A stretch of 26,870 nucleotides of DNA, taken from assembly GCA_025997595.1 (NCBI GenBank), contig BNUU01000026.1, forward strand, positions 1 through 26,870. Direction: 5' to 3'. This DNA is from Spirochaetia bacterium. GTDB taxonomy: Bacteria; Spirochaetota; Spirochaetia; Treponematales; Breznakiellaceae. The position numbers were made by a program, and so were the translations under genes. Shown piece by piece: positions 6,938 to 15,789 of the stretch. The notes below the pieces were generated by a model. The model saw only the letters and a program-made list of their open reading frames with translations, searched no databases and was not told the origin of the DNA. Position 1 is the stretch's first letter; every line of letters begins with the position of its first letter.

Positions 6938-9900
6938 ATGAGTGAAATAATGCGGCCTATCCCGTTCGGGGATCTGGTGAAGTGGGCGCAACAGGAATAC
7001 CGGCAGCAGGGTTCCGTGTTCGGCATACGGAAGGAGAAATTCTATCGGAATAAAACCGGCAGCGGGGTTACCCTTTTGGGGACCAGACTTGCGTCACCTC
7101 TGGGGCCTGCGGCGGGACCGAACTCCCAGCTTGCCCAGAATATTCTTGCGGCCTACCTCGCGGGGAGCCGCTTTATTGAACTCAAGACCGTGCAGATAAT
7201 GGATGGGGAAGAATTGCGGAAGTGCGTCCCCCGTCCCTGCATCAACGCAGAAGACGAAGGCTACAATGTGGAATGGTCCACAGAGTTAACCGTGGGCGAA
7301 GCCTTTGGGGAATACGTCAAGGCCTGGTTCCTGCTCCATGTCTTCGGCAAAGAATTTGGCATCTCTGATGCCTGCATCCCGGATAATTGTGATTTTATTT
7401 TCAACATGAGCGTGGGCTATAACCTTGAGGGGATTCAGTCGCCAAAGATCGACGGCTACATTGAAGGCATGCGGAACGCGAAAGATTCTGCCGTTTGGAA
7501 AGAGTGTTACAGCTATCTTGCGGCACACATTGATTCTTTCCGGCAGTTTAACCAAAAGGATTTGGACGCCGTTAGTAATACTGTTTCATCAAGCATAACC
7601 CTCTCAACCCTCCACGGCTGTCCGAGGGAGGAGATCGAAAAGATCGCCGCCTACCTTATCACCAATAAGGGACTGCACACCTACATCAAATGCAACCCCA
7701 CCCTGCTGGGCTACGAAAAGGCCCGGCGTATTTTAGATGATATGGGCTACGGTTACATCTCCTTTGACGATCATCACTTTAAGGATGATCTCCAGTTCAA
7801 CGATGCGGTGGATATGATCGGCCGTCTGCAATCTTTGGCAAAGGAAAAAAATGTCGCCTTTGGGGTAAAGCTGACCAACACCTTCCCGGTGGAGATCAAG
7901 CGGCAGGAACTTCCCGGACAGGAGATGTACATGTCAGGCCGCGCCCTCTTTCCCCTTTCGATCAATGTGGCGAAGGATCTGTCCGCGGCCTTTAAGGGGG
8001 AGCTGCCCATTTCCTATTCCGGAGGGGCGGACTACTTCAACCTGGCGGCGATTCTTGAAACCGGCATACGTCCGGTGACGGTGGCGACCACCGTTCTCAA
8101 GCCCGGCGGATATGAACGGATAAACCAGCTTGCCGGTATCGCGGAAAAAATTCTTGACGGAACATCCGACACCCTTTCCGCCGGAGGGCGTGACAGGCCG
8201 CCGGAAAGCAATCCTGCGATCAAGGTAGAAGTACTGAACAAACTTGTTGCGACCCTCGGTGAGCAAAAACGGTTTCACAAAGAATACCGTCATACAGGCT
8301 TACGAAAGACTGCATCTCCCCTGCCCCTCTTTGACTGCGCCAAGGCTCCCTGCATGGATGGGGGCTGTCCAATCCATCAGCGTATTCCTGAATACCTGGC
8401 ACAGGTCGCGCAGGAAAATTACCGGGAAGCCTTTAAGATAATCGCCGCGGACAACACCGCCCCTTCGATTACCGGAACCATCTGCGATCACCAGTGCCAG
8501 AACAAATGTACCCGGGTCGATTACGAGGACCCACTGGAAATCAGGGAAGCAAAAAAGATCGCCGCCGGAAACGCACAGGAAGCATATATACAGAAACTTA
8601 CCGCGCCGCCCCTAAAAACAGATAGATCCGTTGCGGTGATAGGCGCGGGTCCTGCGGGCCTGGCCGCCGCAGTATTTCTGCGGAGAAACGGCGTACCCGT
8701 CCAGGTCTATGAAAAACGGGACAAGCCCTACGGCATAGTCCGCTATGTGATCCCATCTTTTAGAATTCCCGAAAAGGCCCTGGATCTGGATTATGGCATC
8801 GCGGAAAAAATGGGGGTTAAGGTAAGCTTCGGCGCAAAAGAGCATTACTCTGTGGAGGAACTGAAGAAAAAACATACCTTTGTGGTAATTGCCGCCGGGG
8901 CCTGGAAGGAAGGCGCTTCTCCGGTAAAGGAGGGGGCGGAAAATGTCGTTGATGCCCTCGCATTTCTGGAAGACTCAAAGAAGTCGAATCTCAAGCTAAA
9001 GCTGGGAAAGCATGTGGGGGTAATAGGCGGCGGGGATGTAGCCATGGACTGCGCCCGGGCCGCCAGGCGGAATGCGGGGGTGGAAAAGGTTACTGTCGTG
9101 TACCGCCGCACCGTAGAATTCATGCCCGCCCAGAGTGAGGAGCGGGAACTGGCCCTTGAGGACGGCGTGGAAATCCTCGAACTCCACGGCCCCGAAACCT
9201 ATGTTGACGGCGTCCTCACCTGCGAGGTCATGCGCCTTGCGGACTACGATGAATCCGGGCGGCGGGGCATCACGGGCACGGGGAAGAAAGTAACGCTGCG
9301 CTTCGATACCCTCATCGGGGCGGTGGGGGCGCGGGTTGATACGGAACCCTTTGTCAGTAACGGTATCGCCCTTAACAGCAAGGGCTGCCCAAAGGTTAAC
9401 GGTACAAACGAAAGTTCCGTGGAAAATGTGTACCTGGCCGGCGACTGCAAAGACGGGGCCGCCACGGTGGTCAAAGCCATAGCGGACGGCAAAATCACCG
9501 CTGCGGACATACTCCGCAAGCTCGGCCTTTCCGCTGATTTTGCTTCACCCAATGAACCGGTCTGTGCCGCCGCCGGCGCCGCCCTTGGTTTTTCCGAAGC
9601 AGTCGGCGTTTCAATCGAAGACCTCTACTTCCGCAAGGGAATCATCGTTGAAGGCCGCAAAGAAAACACCGATGCGTATCGCTGCCTTTCCTGCAACACC
9701 CTCTGCGAGATCTGCGCCGATGTCTGCCCCAACCGGGCCAATGTCATGGTTATAGACAAGAACGGCGCCCATCAAATCATTCATATTGATAGAATGTGCA
9801 ACGAATGCGGTAACTGCGCCGTATTCTGTCCCCATGCGGGAAAGCCCTACCGGGATAAGTTTACGGTATTCAGCAGGGAGGAGGATTTTATCGATAGTGA

Positions 9901-10072
9901 TAATGCCGGGTTCCTCAAGACCGGCGCCGATACCTTTAAGGTGAGGCTGGAAGATAAATCTGTGGTGGATTATCGTAAAGACGCGAAAAGTATTCCCCAC
10001 TATTATATTTCTCTTATCGACAGTATCGTAAACAGGTATCCTTATCTTTTAGCAGGGTCTGGTATTGAGTAA
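6938..10072 (+). CDS. ygfK: YgfK-type multidomain iron-sulfur flavoprotein
   Basis: A 1044-aa redox protein collinear with E. coli YgfK (1032 aa), annotated in databases as putative selenate reductase subunit. Layout: a dihydroorotate-dehydrogenase-like N-terminal domain (about 1-440, with SPLGPAAGPNSQLAQNI and MSGRALFPLSINVA); a cysteine region like that of DPD and glutamate synthase beta (about 465-525, with CAKAPCMDGGCP and CDHQCQNKC); an FAD-binding site VAVIGAGPAGLAAAV near 563-577; an NAD(P)-binding site GVIGGGDVAMDCARAA near 693-708; and a C-terminal ferredoxin-like part with CLSCNTLCEICADVCP (about 916) and CNECGNCAVFCP (about 953). GAGGGAG (6925-6931) is 6 bases before ATG 6938. It is required for urate breakdown in studied gut bacteria, but its exact reaction is not something I can read from sequence. 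A pyridine-nucleotide-linked reduction or oxidation of a purine intermediate is likely. The selenate name should not be taken literally. Confidence 0.93.
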   Translation: MSEIMRPIPFGDLVKWAQQEYRQQGSVFGIRKEKFYRNKTGSGVTLLGTRLASPLGPAAGPNSQLAQNILAAYLAGSRFIELKTVQIMDGEELRKCVPRPCINAEDEGYNVEWSTELTVGEAFGEYVKAWFLLHVFGKEFGISDACIPDNCDFIFNMSVGYNLEGIQSPKIDGYIEGMRNAKDSAVWKECYSYLAAHIDSFRQFNQKDLDAVSNTVSSSITLSTLHGCPREEIEKIAAYLITNKGLHTYIKCNPTLLGYEKARRILDDMGYGYISFDDHHFKDDLQFNDAVDMIGRLQSLAKEKNVAFGVKLTNTFPVEIKRQELPGQEMYMSGRALFPLSINVAKDLSAAFKGELPISYSGGADYFNLAAILETGIRPVTVATTVLKPGGYERINQLAGIAEKILDGTSDTLSAGGRDRPPESNPAIKVEVLNKLVATLGEQKRFHKEYRHTGLRKTASPLPLFDCAKAPCMDGGCPIHQRIPEYLAQVAQENYREAFKIIAADNTAPSITGTICDHQCQNKCTRVDYEDPLEIREAKKIAAGNAQEAYIQKLTAPPLKTDRSVAVIGAGPAGLAAAVFLRRNGVPVQVYEKRDKPYGIVRYVIPSFRIPEKALDLDYGIAEKMGVKVSFGAKEHYSVEELKKKHTFVVIAAGAWKEGASPVKEGAENVVDALAFLEDSKKSNLKLKLGKHVGVIGGGDVAMDCARAARRNAGVEKVTVVYRRTVEFMPAQSEERELALEDGVEILELHGPETYVDGVLTCEVMRLADYDESGRRGITGTGKKVTLRFDTLIGAVGARVDTEPFVSNGIALNSKGCPKVNGTNESSVENVYLAGDCKDGAATVVKAIADGKITAADILRKLGLSADFASPNEPVCAAAGAALGFSEAVGVSIEDLYFRKGIIVEGRKENTDAYRCLSCNTLCEICADVCPNRANVMVIDKNGAHQIIHIDRMCNECGNCAVFCPHAGKPYRDKFTVFSREEDFIDSDNAGFLKTGADTFKVRLEDKSVVDYRKDAKSIPHYYISLIDSIVNRYPYLLAGSGIE

Positions 10073-10090
10073 GAAATGGGAGATGTAAAT

Positions 10091-11419
10091 ATGATTTTAA
10101 TTGGAAACGGAAAAATTATTACCCGTGAAGCCGAACGTCCCTTCATCGATAACGGCGCGGTGGCTATCGAAGGCAAACTGATAAAGGAAGTGGGTGATAC
10201 CACCGCCTTAAAGGCCAAATACCCCGGCGCCGATTATATTGACGCCAGGGGCAGACTGGTCATGCCGGGCTTTATCAATGCCCATCAGCATTACTACTCC
10301 ACCTTCGCACGGGGCATGAACCTTGGCGGAAAACCCGCAACAACCTTCGGCGAAATACTCCGGGGACTCTGGTGGCGGCTGGACAAGGAACTGACCCTGG
10401 AAGATGTTTACTACAGCTGTATAGGTCCCATGATCGATGAGGTCCGTTCCGGAGTTACCTCGGTTATCGATCACCACGCCAGTCCCTTCGCCGTGGAAGG
10501 CAGCCTCTTCAAAATTGCCGAGGCGGCAAAACTCTTTGGTATCCGCAGCAACCTCTGCTACGAAACTTCGGACCGGGACGGCGAAAAGATCGCCGCTGTG
10601 GGGATAAAGGAAAACGTCGATTTTGCGAAGTATTGCAAGGCCCGGAACGACGACATGCTGAAGGCCCTCTTCGGCATCCACGCCCAGATGACCATAGGCG
10701 AAAAAACTTTGAGCCAATGCATCGAAGCCGCCGCCTCCGCAAACGTGGGCTTTCATATCCATGCCGCCGAAGGTATCGAGGATGTGATCGACGCCCTCTC
10801 AAAATACGATATGCGGGTTATCGAACGGCTCTATCACCATAAGGTCCTTTCGGAAAAATCCATCGCGGTCCATTGTATCCATATCACCGCAGAAGAGATG
10901 GATATGCTGAAAGAAAGCGGCGCTGCGGTGGTGCACAATCCCCAGTCAAACATGGGGAACGCCGTTGGGGTAAGTCCCGTGCTGGAGATGCTGAAAAAGG
11001 GCATCCTCGTCGGCATGGGGACCGACGGCTATACATCGGATATCACCGAGTCCCTCAAGACCGCAGCAATACTGCACAAGCACGCGCTGGCCCTTCCCTC
11101 GGCTGCCTGGGCTGAGCCGCACCGGATGCTCTTTGAAAATAACAAGACCATCATGGAGCGTTTCATATCCGGTAAGGTCGGGGCGCTTAAACCGGATCAC
11201 TATGCGGACATCATCATCGCGGACTACCGGGCGCCCACACCCTTGAATGCAGACACCCTGAACGGCCATGTCCTTTTCGGCCTTTCCGGGCGGCATGTAG
11301 ACACAACCATCATTAATGGTAAAATCATTATGAAGGAACGGGAACTTATCGGTATTGATGAGGAGGCCCTCCTCGCGAAATCGCGGGAGCTGGCGGAGAA
11401 ACTCTGGAAACGGATTTAG
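10091..11419 (+). CDS. ssnA: SsnA-type amidohydrolase
   Basis: A metal-dependent aminohydrolase of the amidohydrolase superfamily (guanine deaminase/chlorohydrolase branch). The metal ligands are visible: His65 and His67 in NAHQHYYS, HIHAAEG near residue 221, VHCIHITAEEM, and the aspartate in MGTDGYTSD near 311. LRGLWWRLDKELTLEDVYYS and VIDHHASPFAVEGSL are shared with E. coli SsnA. Start choice: GGGAGA (10078-10083) is 7 bases before ATG 10091, and this gives 442 aa, the length of E. coli SsnA; the earlier in-frame ATG 10076 has no ribosome-binding site. The 18-base gap after ygfK suggests translational coupling. The likely role is hydrolysis of a C-N bond in a purine-derived heterocycle. The exact substrate is unknown to me. 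Confidence 0.92.
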   Translation: MILIGNGKIITREAERPFIDNGAVAIEGKLIKEVGDTTALKAKYPGADYIDARGRLVMPGFINAHQHYYSTFARGMNLGGKPATTFGEILRGLWWRLDKELTLEDVYYSCIGPMIDEVRSGVTSVIDHHASPFAVEGSLFKIAEAAKLFGIRSNLCYETSDRDGEKIAAVGIKENVDFAKYCKARNDDMLKALFGIHAQMTIGEKTLSQCIEAAASANVGFHIHAAEGIEDVIDALSKYDMRVIERLYHHKVLSEKSIAVHCIHITAEEMDMLKESGAAVVHNPQSNMGNAVGVSPVLEMLKKGILVGMGTDGYTSDITESLKTAAILHKHALALPSAAWAEPHRMLFENNKTIMERFISGKVGALKPDHYADIIIADYRAPTPLNADTLNGHVLFGLSGRHVDTTIINGKIIMKERELIGIDEEALLAKSRELAEKLWKRI

Positions 11420-11469
11420 TATCACTATTAGACGGTGCGGCATTCGCCGTACTAAATCAGGAGTTACAT

Positions 11470-11847
11470 ATGAGCAAGGTAATTGAGACAAAAAAAGCCC
11501 CCGGTGCTATCGGCCCCTATTCCCAGGGCATTGACGCGGGGACTCAGGTGTTTACCAGTGGGCAGCTGCCGGTAAACATGGCCTCAGGTGAACTTGAAAC
11601 CGCCGATATCAAACAGGCCACCAGGAATTCCCTGGACAACTGCAAGGCGATTCTGGAAGCGGCCTCTTCATCCCTGGACAAGGTGATAAAGACCACGGTG
11701 TTCATGACGGATCTGGCGGATTTTGCCGCAATGAATGAAGTGTATGCGGCCTATTTCCCCGGCAATCCCCCCGCGCGCAGCTGTGTGCAGGTAGCGGCCC
11801 TCCCCAGGGGAGCAAAAATCGAAATAGAAATGATCGCCGGTAAATAG
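11470..11847 (+). CDS. ridA: RidA-family 2-iminobutanoate/2-iminopropanoate deaminase
   Basis: A small trimeric enzyme (125 aa) that hydrolyses reactive enamines/imines such as 2-aminoacrylate to keto acids and ammonia. Signatures: GPYSQGIDAG (15-24, with Tyr17), the catalytic Arg103 in NPPARSCVQV, and Glu120 in KIEIEMIA. AGGAG (11459-11463) is 6 bases before ATG 11470. Its presence in the operon makes chemical sense because DpaL releases 2-aminoacrylate, which inactivates PLP enzymes. It is not part of the E. coli ygeW-ygfU locus. Some RidA-like proteins act on other pathway imines or carbamates, so a dedicated purine step is also possible. Confidence 0.92.
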   Translation: MSKVIETKKAPGAIGPYSQGIDAGTQVFTSGQLPVNMASGELETADIKQATRNSLDNCKAILEAASSSLDKVIKTTVFMTDLADFAAMNEVYAAYFPGNPPARSCVQVAALPRGAKIEIEMIAGK

Positions 11848-11858
11848 GAAATACCGGA

Positions 11859-14573
11859 ATGGGTGAAGCGTATTGTACACTGCGGGTTAACGGACAGGAA
11901 GTAAAGGGAAAGACGGAAAAAAAGCTGATAGACTTCCTGCGGATAGACCTGGGCCTCACATCGGTAAAGAACGGCTGCGGCTCCGGGGCCTGCGGGGCCT
12001 GTACGGTACTTGCCGACGGCAAGCCCACCCGTTCCTGCGTCCTGCCCCTGGCAAAATTCGCCGGCAAATCGATCCTCACCGTGGAAGGGCTTTCCCAACG
12101 GGAGAAGGATGTGTACGCCTTTGCCTTTGCCGAAACCGGGGCGGTGCAATGCGGGTTCTGCATCCCCGGCATGGTGCTCTGCGCCAAGGCCCTGATCGAC
12201 AGTAATACTAATCCTGTTGATGATGATATCAGAAAGGCTATCCGCACAAACATCTGCCGCTGTACCGGTTACGCAAAGATACGGGACGCTATCAGCTTAG
12301 CGGCAAAACTGTTCAGGGAAAACAAGCCCCTGCCGGAACGTGAGTTTACCGGCGCACTGGGGGAGAGCTTTCACCGGGTGGATGCCATCGCAAAAACACT
12401 GGGAACAGGAAAGTATGTGGACGATCTTTCCTTTGAGGGGATGCTCCACGCCTCCGCAGTCCGTTCCGCCCATCCCCGCGCACGTGTCTTAAAAATTGAC
12501 GCAACAGAAGCCCTCGCCCACCCTGACTGTGCGGCGGTCCTTACCGCAAAGGATGTACCGGGGAACATCAAGATAGGCCATCTGGCTTTCATCTCCGATT
12601 ACAACGTAATGATTCCCGAAGGGGAGATCACCCGCTTCATCAGTGATACTGTTGCCCTGGTGGTGTGTAAAAGCCGGGAAAGCCTTGAAGAAGTAAAGGC
12701 ATTGGTACATGTGGACTACGAAGTACTGGAACCCCTCACCAGTCCCGCCGCCGCCATGGCAGAGGGCGCGCCCCTCATTCACCAAAAGGAAGGGAACATC
12801 CTGTCCCACGAACACCTGGTCCGGGGGGATGCCGATGCGGCGCTGGCAAAATCAAAGTACGTAGTAAGCCGCCACTATTCGACGCCCTTTACCGAGCACG
12901 CCTTCATGGAGCCGGAATGCGCCATCGCCGTACCCTCAGGCGCCTTGTGTACCGTTTCCGGTGAAAAACTCCATGCCTCTGTCGGCCCAGGTCCCGCCGT
13001 AAGCGACGGGCACGGCGGAACATCAAGCGGTCTTATTGTGGAAGGTGACGATGGTCTGCCATGGCTCACCCTCTATTCGGCCGGGCAAAGTATCTACGAT
13101 GAACAGCGGGAATGTTCCCGTATGCTGGGGATTCCCCCGGAAAAAATTCATGTGAAGGGACAACTTGTAGGCGGCGGTTTCGGCGGCAAGGAGGACATGA
13201 GTGTCCAGCACCACGCATGTCTTGCTGCATGGTGTCTCAGAAAGCCGGTGAAGGTGCTCCTGAGCCGGCAGGAGAGCATCAACCTGCACCCCAAGCGGCA
13301 CGCCATGGAAATGGACTTTACCACGGGCTGTAACGAAAACGGCATGCTTACGGCGATGAAGGCGATAATCGTTTCCGACACCGGGGCCTACGCAAGCCTG
13401 GGCGGGCCGGTGCTGCAGCGGGCCTGCACCCACGCCGCCGGGCCCTACAATTACCAGGTGATCGATATTGACGGCAAGGTGGTGTACACCAACAATCCCC
13501 CCGGCGGGGCTTTCCGGGGCTTCGGGGTGTGCCAAAGCTGTTTCGCCACGGAGAGCAACCTCAACCTTCTGGCGGAGATGGCGGGTATCTCCCCCTGGGA
13601 GATCCGTTACCGTAACGCACTGCGGCCCGGCAATGTCCTCCCCAACGGGCAGATCGCCGAAGGGGATGTGGAGCTTGAAGCCTGCCTCCTCGCCGTCAAG
13701 GACGTATACGAAAAGGCCAGGGCCGCCGGTAAGGCGGTGGGCATCGCCTGTGCCCTCAAAAATTCCGGCATCGGGGTGGGCCTTCCCGACATAGGGCGCT
13801 GTATCCTTTCGGTGGAAAAGGGTATCATCCACATCAGGACCAGCGCCGCCTGCATCGGCCAGGGGATGGCAACCGTCACCACCCAAATCACCTGCGAGAC
13901 CCTCAATATCCCCCCTGCCCTGGTCTTTGCCGAACCGCCGGACACCCGGCGTACCCCCAACTCCGGTACCACCACCGCCTCCCGGCAGACCGTGTTTACC
14001 GGGGAGGCGACCCGCCTTGTCGCGCTAAAACTGAAGGAGGCCCTGGACGAAGCCGGCGGCGATCTTTCCAAACTGGAAGGCCGGGAATTCTTCGCCGAGT
14101 ATTCCGGGGTAACGGACCCCATGGGCAGCGACAAGCCCAATCCCGTAAGCCACGTGGCCTACGGCTACGCCGCCACCGTGGCCATCCTGGACGGCGAGGG
14201 CAAAGTGGAAAACATCACCGCCGCCTACGATATCGGCAGGGTGGTGAATCCCCCGGCCGCGGAAGGGCAGATCGAAGGGGGCCTCATCATGGGCATGGGC
14301 TATGCCCTCACCGAAGACTTCCCCCTGGAAGGCGGCCGCCCCAAGGCAAAGTACGGAACCCTGGGACTCATCCGTGCCACCGAAGCGCCCCCCATGGATA
14401 TCATCCTGATTGAACCCCGCGATCCCAGTCCCCTGGCCTACGGCGCCAAGGGCGTAGGGGAGCTTGCCACCATTCCCATCTGCCCTGCAATCGGCGGCGC
14501 CTATTACGCCAGGGACGGCAAACTGCGGGACAGGCTGCCCATGGAGGATACCTTTTACCGCAAGGGGAAATAG
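11859..14573 (+). CDS. xdhD: Fused [2Fe-2S]/molybdopterin hydroxylase (XdhD-type)
   Basis: A purine hydroxylase of the xanthine oxidase family, 904 aa. The N-terminal part binds two [2Fe-2S] clusters: Cys40, Cys45, Cys48 and Cys60, then Cys98, Cys101, Cys133 and Cys135 (QCGFC, NICRCTG). The molybdopterin part starts near residue 180. All three key active-site positions of xanthine dehydrogenase are present: Glu445 in GGGFGGKED, Arg553 in GGAFRGFG, and Glu868 in GVGELA. There is no FAD domain and no separate FAD-subunit gene in the window, so electrons must pass to another partner; YgfK is the obvious candidate. The layout equals E. coli XdhD. There is no in-frame TGA, so no selenocysteine; a labile selenium on the molybdenum centre cannot be excluded. 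The ribosome-binding site before ATG 11859 is weak (the gap to ridA is 11 bases), which suggests coupling. Confidence 0.93.
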   Translation: MGEAYCTLRVNGQEVKGKTEKKLIDFLRIDLGLTSVKNGCGSGACGACTVLADGKPTRSCVLPLAKFAGKSILTVEGLSQREKDVYAFAFAETGAVQCGFCIPGMVLCAKALIDSNTNPVDDDIRKAIRTNICRCTGYAKIRDAISLAAKLFRENKPLPEREFTGALGESFHRVDAIAKTLGTGKYVDDLSFEGMLHASAVRSAHPRARVLKIDATEALAHPDCAAVLTAKDVPGNIKIGHLAFISDYNVMIPEGEITRFISDTVALVVCKSRESLEEVKALVHVDYEVLEPLTSPAAAMAEGAPLIHQKEGNILSHEHLVRGDADAALAKSKYVVSRHYSTPFTEHAFMEPECAIAVPSGALCTVSGEKLHASVGPGPAVSDGHGGTSSGLIVEGDDGLPWLTLYSAGQSIYDEQRECSRMLGIPPEKIHVKGQLVGGGFGGKEDMSVQHHACLAAWCLRKPVKVLLSRQESINLHPKRHAMEMDFTTGCNENGMLTAMKAIIVSDTGAYASLGGPVLQRACTHAAGPYNYQVIDIDGKVVYTNNPPGGAFRGFGVCQSCFATESNLNLLAEMAGISPWEIRYRNALRPGNVLPNGQIAEGDVELEACLLAVKDVYEKARAAGKAVGIACALKNSGIGVGLPDIGRCILSVEKGIIHIRTSAACIGQGMATVTTQITCETLNIPPALVFAEPPDTRRTPNSGTTTASRQTVFTGEATRLVALKLKEALDEAGGDLSKLEGREFFAEYSGVTDPMGSDKPNPVSHVAYGYAATVAILDGEGKVENITAAYDIGRVVNPPAAEGQIEGGLIMGMGYALTEDFPLEGGRPKAKYGTLGLIRATEAPPMDIILIEPRDPSPLAYGAKGVGELATIPICPAIGGAYYARDGKLRDRLPMEDTFYRKGK

Positions 14574-14599
14574 TGCAATGTATAAATCAGGAGCGTATT

Positions 14600-15763
14600 A
14601 TGTCTGAATCCGCAAACCGGCCCCTGCCGGAGATTTTCGATTCCTTCTCCGAGGCCCGCAAACAGGGTTTTATTGCCATGAAAAACCTGAAGGAACAGGG
14701 CAAGGGGGTGGTTGGAACCTTTTGCAGCTATGTGCCGGTGGAGCTTTTTTTGGCCGCCGGTCTCATACCGGTGGGGCTCTGTTCCACCAGCGATGAAACC
14801 ATAGGCGCGGCGGAAAAGGTTCTGCCCCGCAACCTCTGCCCCCTCATTAAGGCTTCCTATGGATTCGCCGCCACCGATAAATGTCCTTACATGTACTTTT
14901 CCGATCTCGTGGTCGGTGAAACCACCTGCGACGGGAAACTGAAAATGTATGAACTCCTGGGTAAAATAAAGGATGTTCATGTGATGGAACTTCCCCACAG
15001 CCAGGATAAGCCCTCTTCCCGTTCCCTCTGGATGGAAGAAATCAAACTCTTGAAAAAAAAGGTAGAAGAAAAATTCGGCGTAACCATTACAACAGAAAAC
15101 GTAAGCCGGGCCATAACCGAACGAAACAGGGAACGCTCTCTTTTGAAAAAAGTGTATGAACTGTCGGTGATGAACCCCCCTCCCCTCACCGGATTGCAGC
15201 AGCTTCAGATTCTCTTCGGCGCTCAGTACAAATTCGACCACGAAAAAAAAGTACAGGAACTGGAAGAGACCATCAACAGTATTACCAGGGAATACAAAAA
15301 CGGCTCACAGCCGGCTGCCGCAACACCGCAGCCCCGCATCATTGTAACCGGCTGTCCCATAGGGGGAGCCACGGAAAAATTCACCCGGATTATCGAAGAA
15401 AGCGGGGCCGTGGTGGTTGCCTATGAAAACTGCACCGGGGCAAAACAGTTTGACCGGCAGGTTAATGAGTCGGGGGATCCCTACGAGGCCCTCGCCGACT
15501 ATTACCTTAACATAGGATGCAGCGTGATGAGCCCCAACCCCAACCGGCTTGAACTGCTGGGGCGGCTCTGTACCCAATTCAGGGCGGACGGGGTGCTGGA
15601 AATGGTATTGCAGTCCTGTCATACCTATGCCATTGAATCCCATACCATTGGGGAATTTCTTAAGGCCCGTAACATCCCCTTTATGAGCATGGAAACCGAT
15701 TATTCCGCCGGGGACACGGAGCAGCTTAAACTCCGTATAGCCGCCTTTATCGAGATGCTGTAG
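14600..15763 (+). CDS. 2-Hydroxyacyl-CoA dehydratase D-like protein (YjiM/double-cubane type)
   Basis: An iron-sulfur protein of the HgdB/BcrC superfamily, 387 aa. Cysteines at 42, 61, 80, 95, 110, 252, 278, 307, 324 and 340 include the family positions GTFCSYVP, RNLCPLIK, GETTCDGKLKMYELL and QSCHTYAIES. True dehydratases need two different subunits; only one such gene is present and it is followed by the activator. That is the arrangement of YjiM/YjiL and of the double-cubane cluster protein with its reductase. Those proteins do ATP-driven, very low-potential reductions of small molecules. The frame is open from GTG 14573, overlapping the xdhD stop, but AGGAG (14589-14593) is 6 bases before ATG 14600. 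The cellular substrate is unknown. Reduction of a purine intermediate or delivery of low-potential electrons is a hypothesis from context. Confidence 0.88.
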   Translation: MSESANRPLPEIFDSFSEARKQGFIAMKNLKEQGKGVVGTFCSYVPVELFLAAGLIPVGLCSTSDETIGAAEKVLPRNLCPLIKASYGFAATDKCPYMYFSDLVVGETTCDGKLKMYELLGKIKDVHVMELPHSQDKPSSRSLWMEEIKLLKKKVEEKFGVTITTENVSRAITERNRERSLLKKVYELSVMNPPPLTGLQQLQILFGAQYKFDHEKKVQELEETINSITREYKNGSQPAAATPQPRIIVTGCPIGGATEKFTRIIEESGAVVVAYENCTGAKQFDRQVNESGDPYEALADYYLNIGCSVMSPNPNRLELLGRLCTQFRADGVLEMVLQSCHTYAIESHTIGEFLKARNIPFMSMETDYSAGDTEQLKLRIAAFIEML

Positions 15764-15789
15764 GCTGGGATCTCCAGCAGGAGATTTAG

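Noticed and set aside
13023..13886. A 287-codon open frame on the minus strand
   Set aside because: Antisense to the molybdopterin domain of xdhD, with a low-complexity product lacking motifs; a compositional shadow.
11859..14573. Selenocysteine in the XdhD-type enzyme
   Set aside because: The frame is uninterrupted with no in-frame TGA; any selenium would have to be a labile ligand, not an encoded residue.
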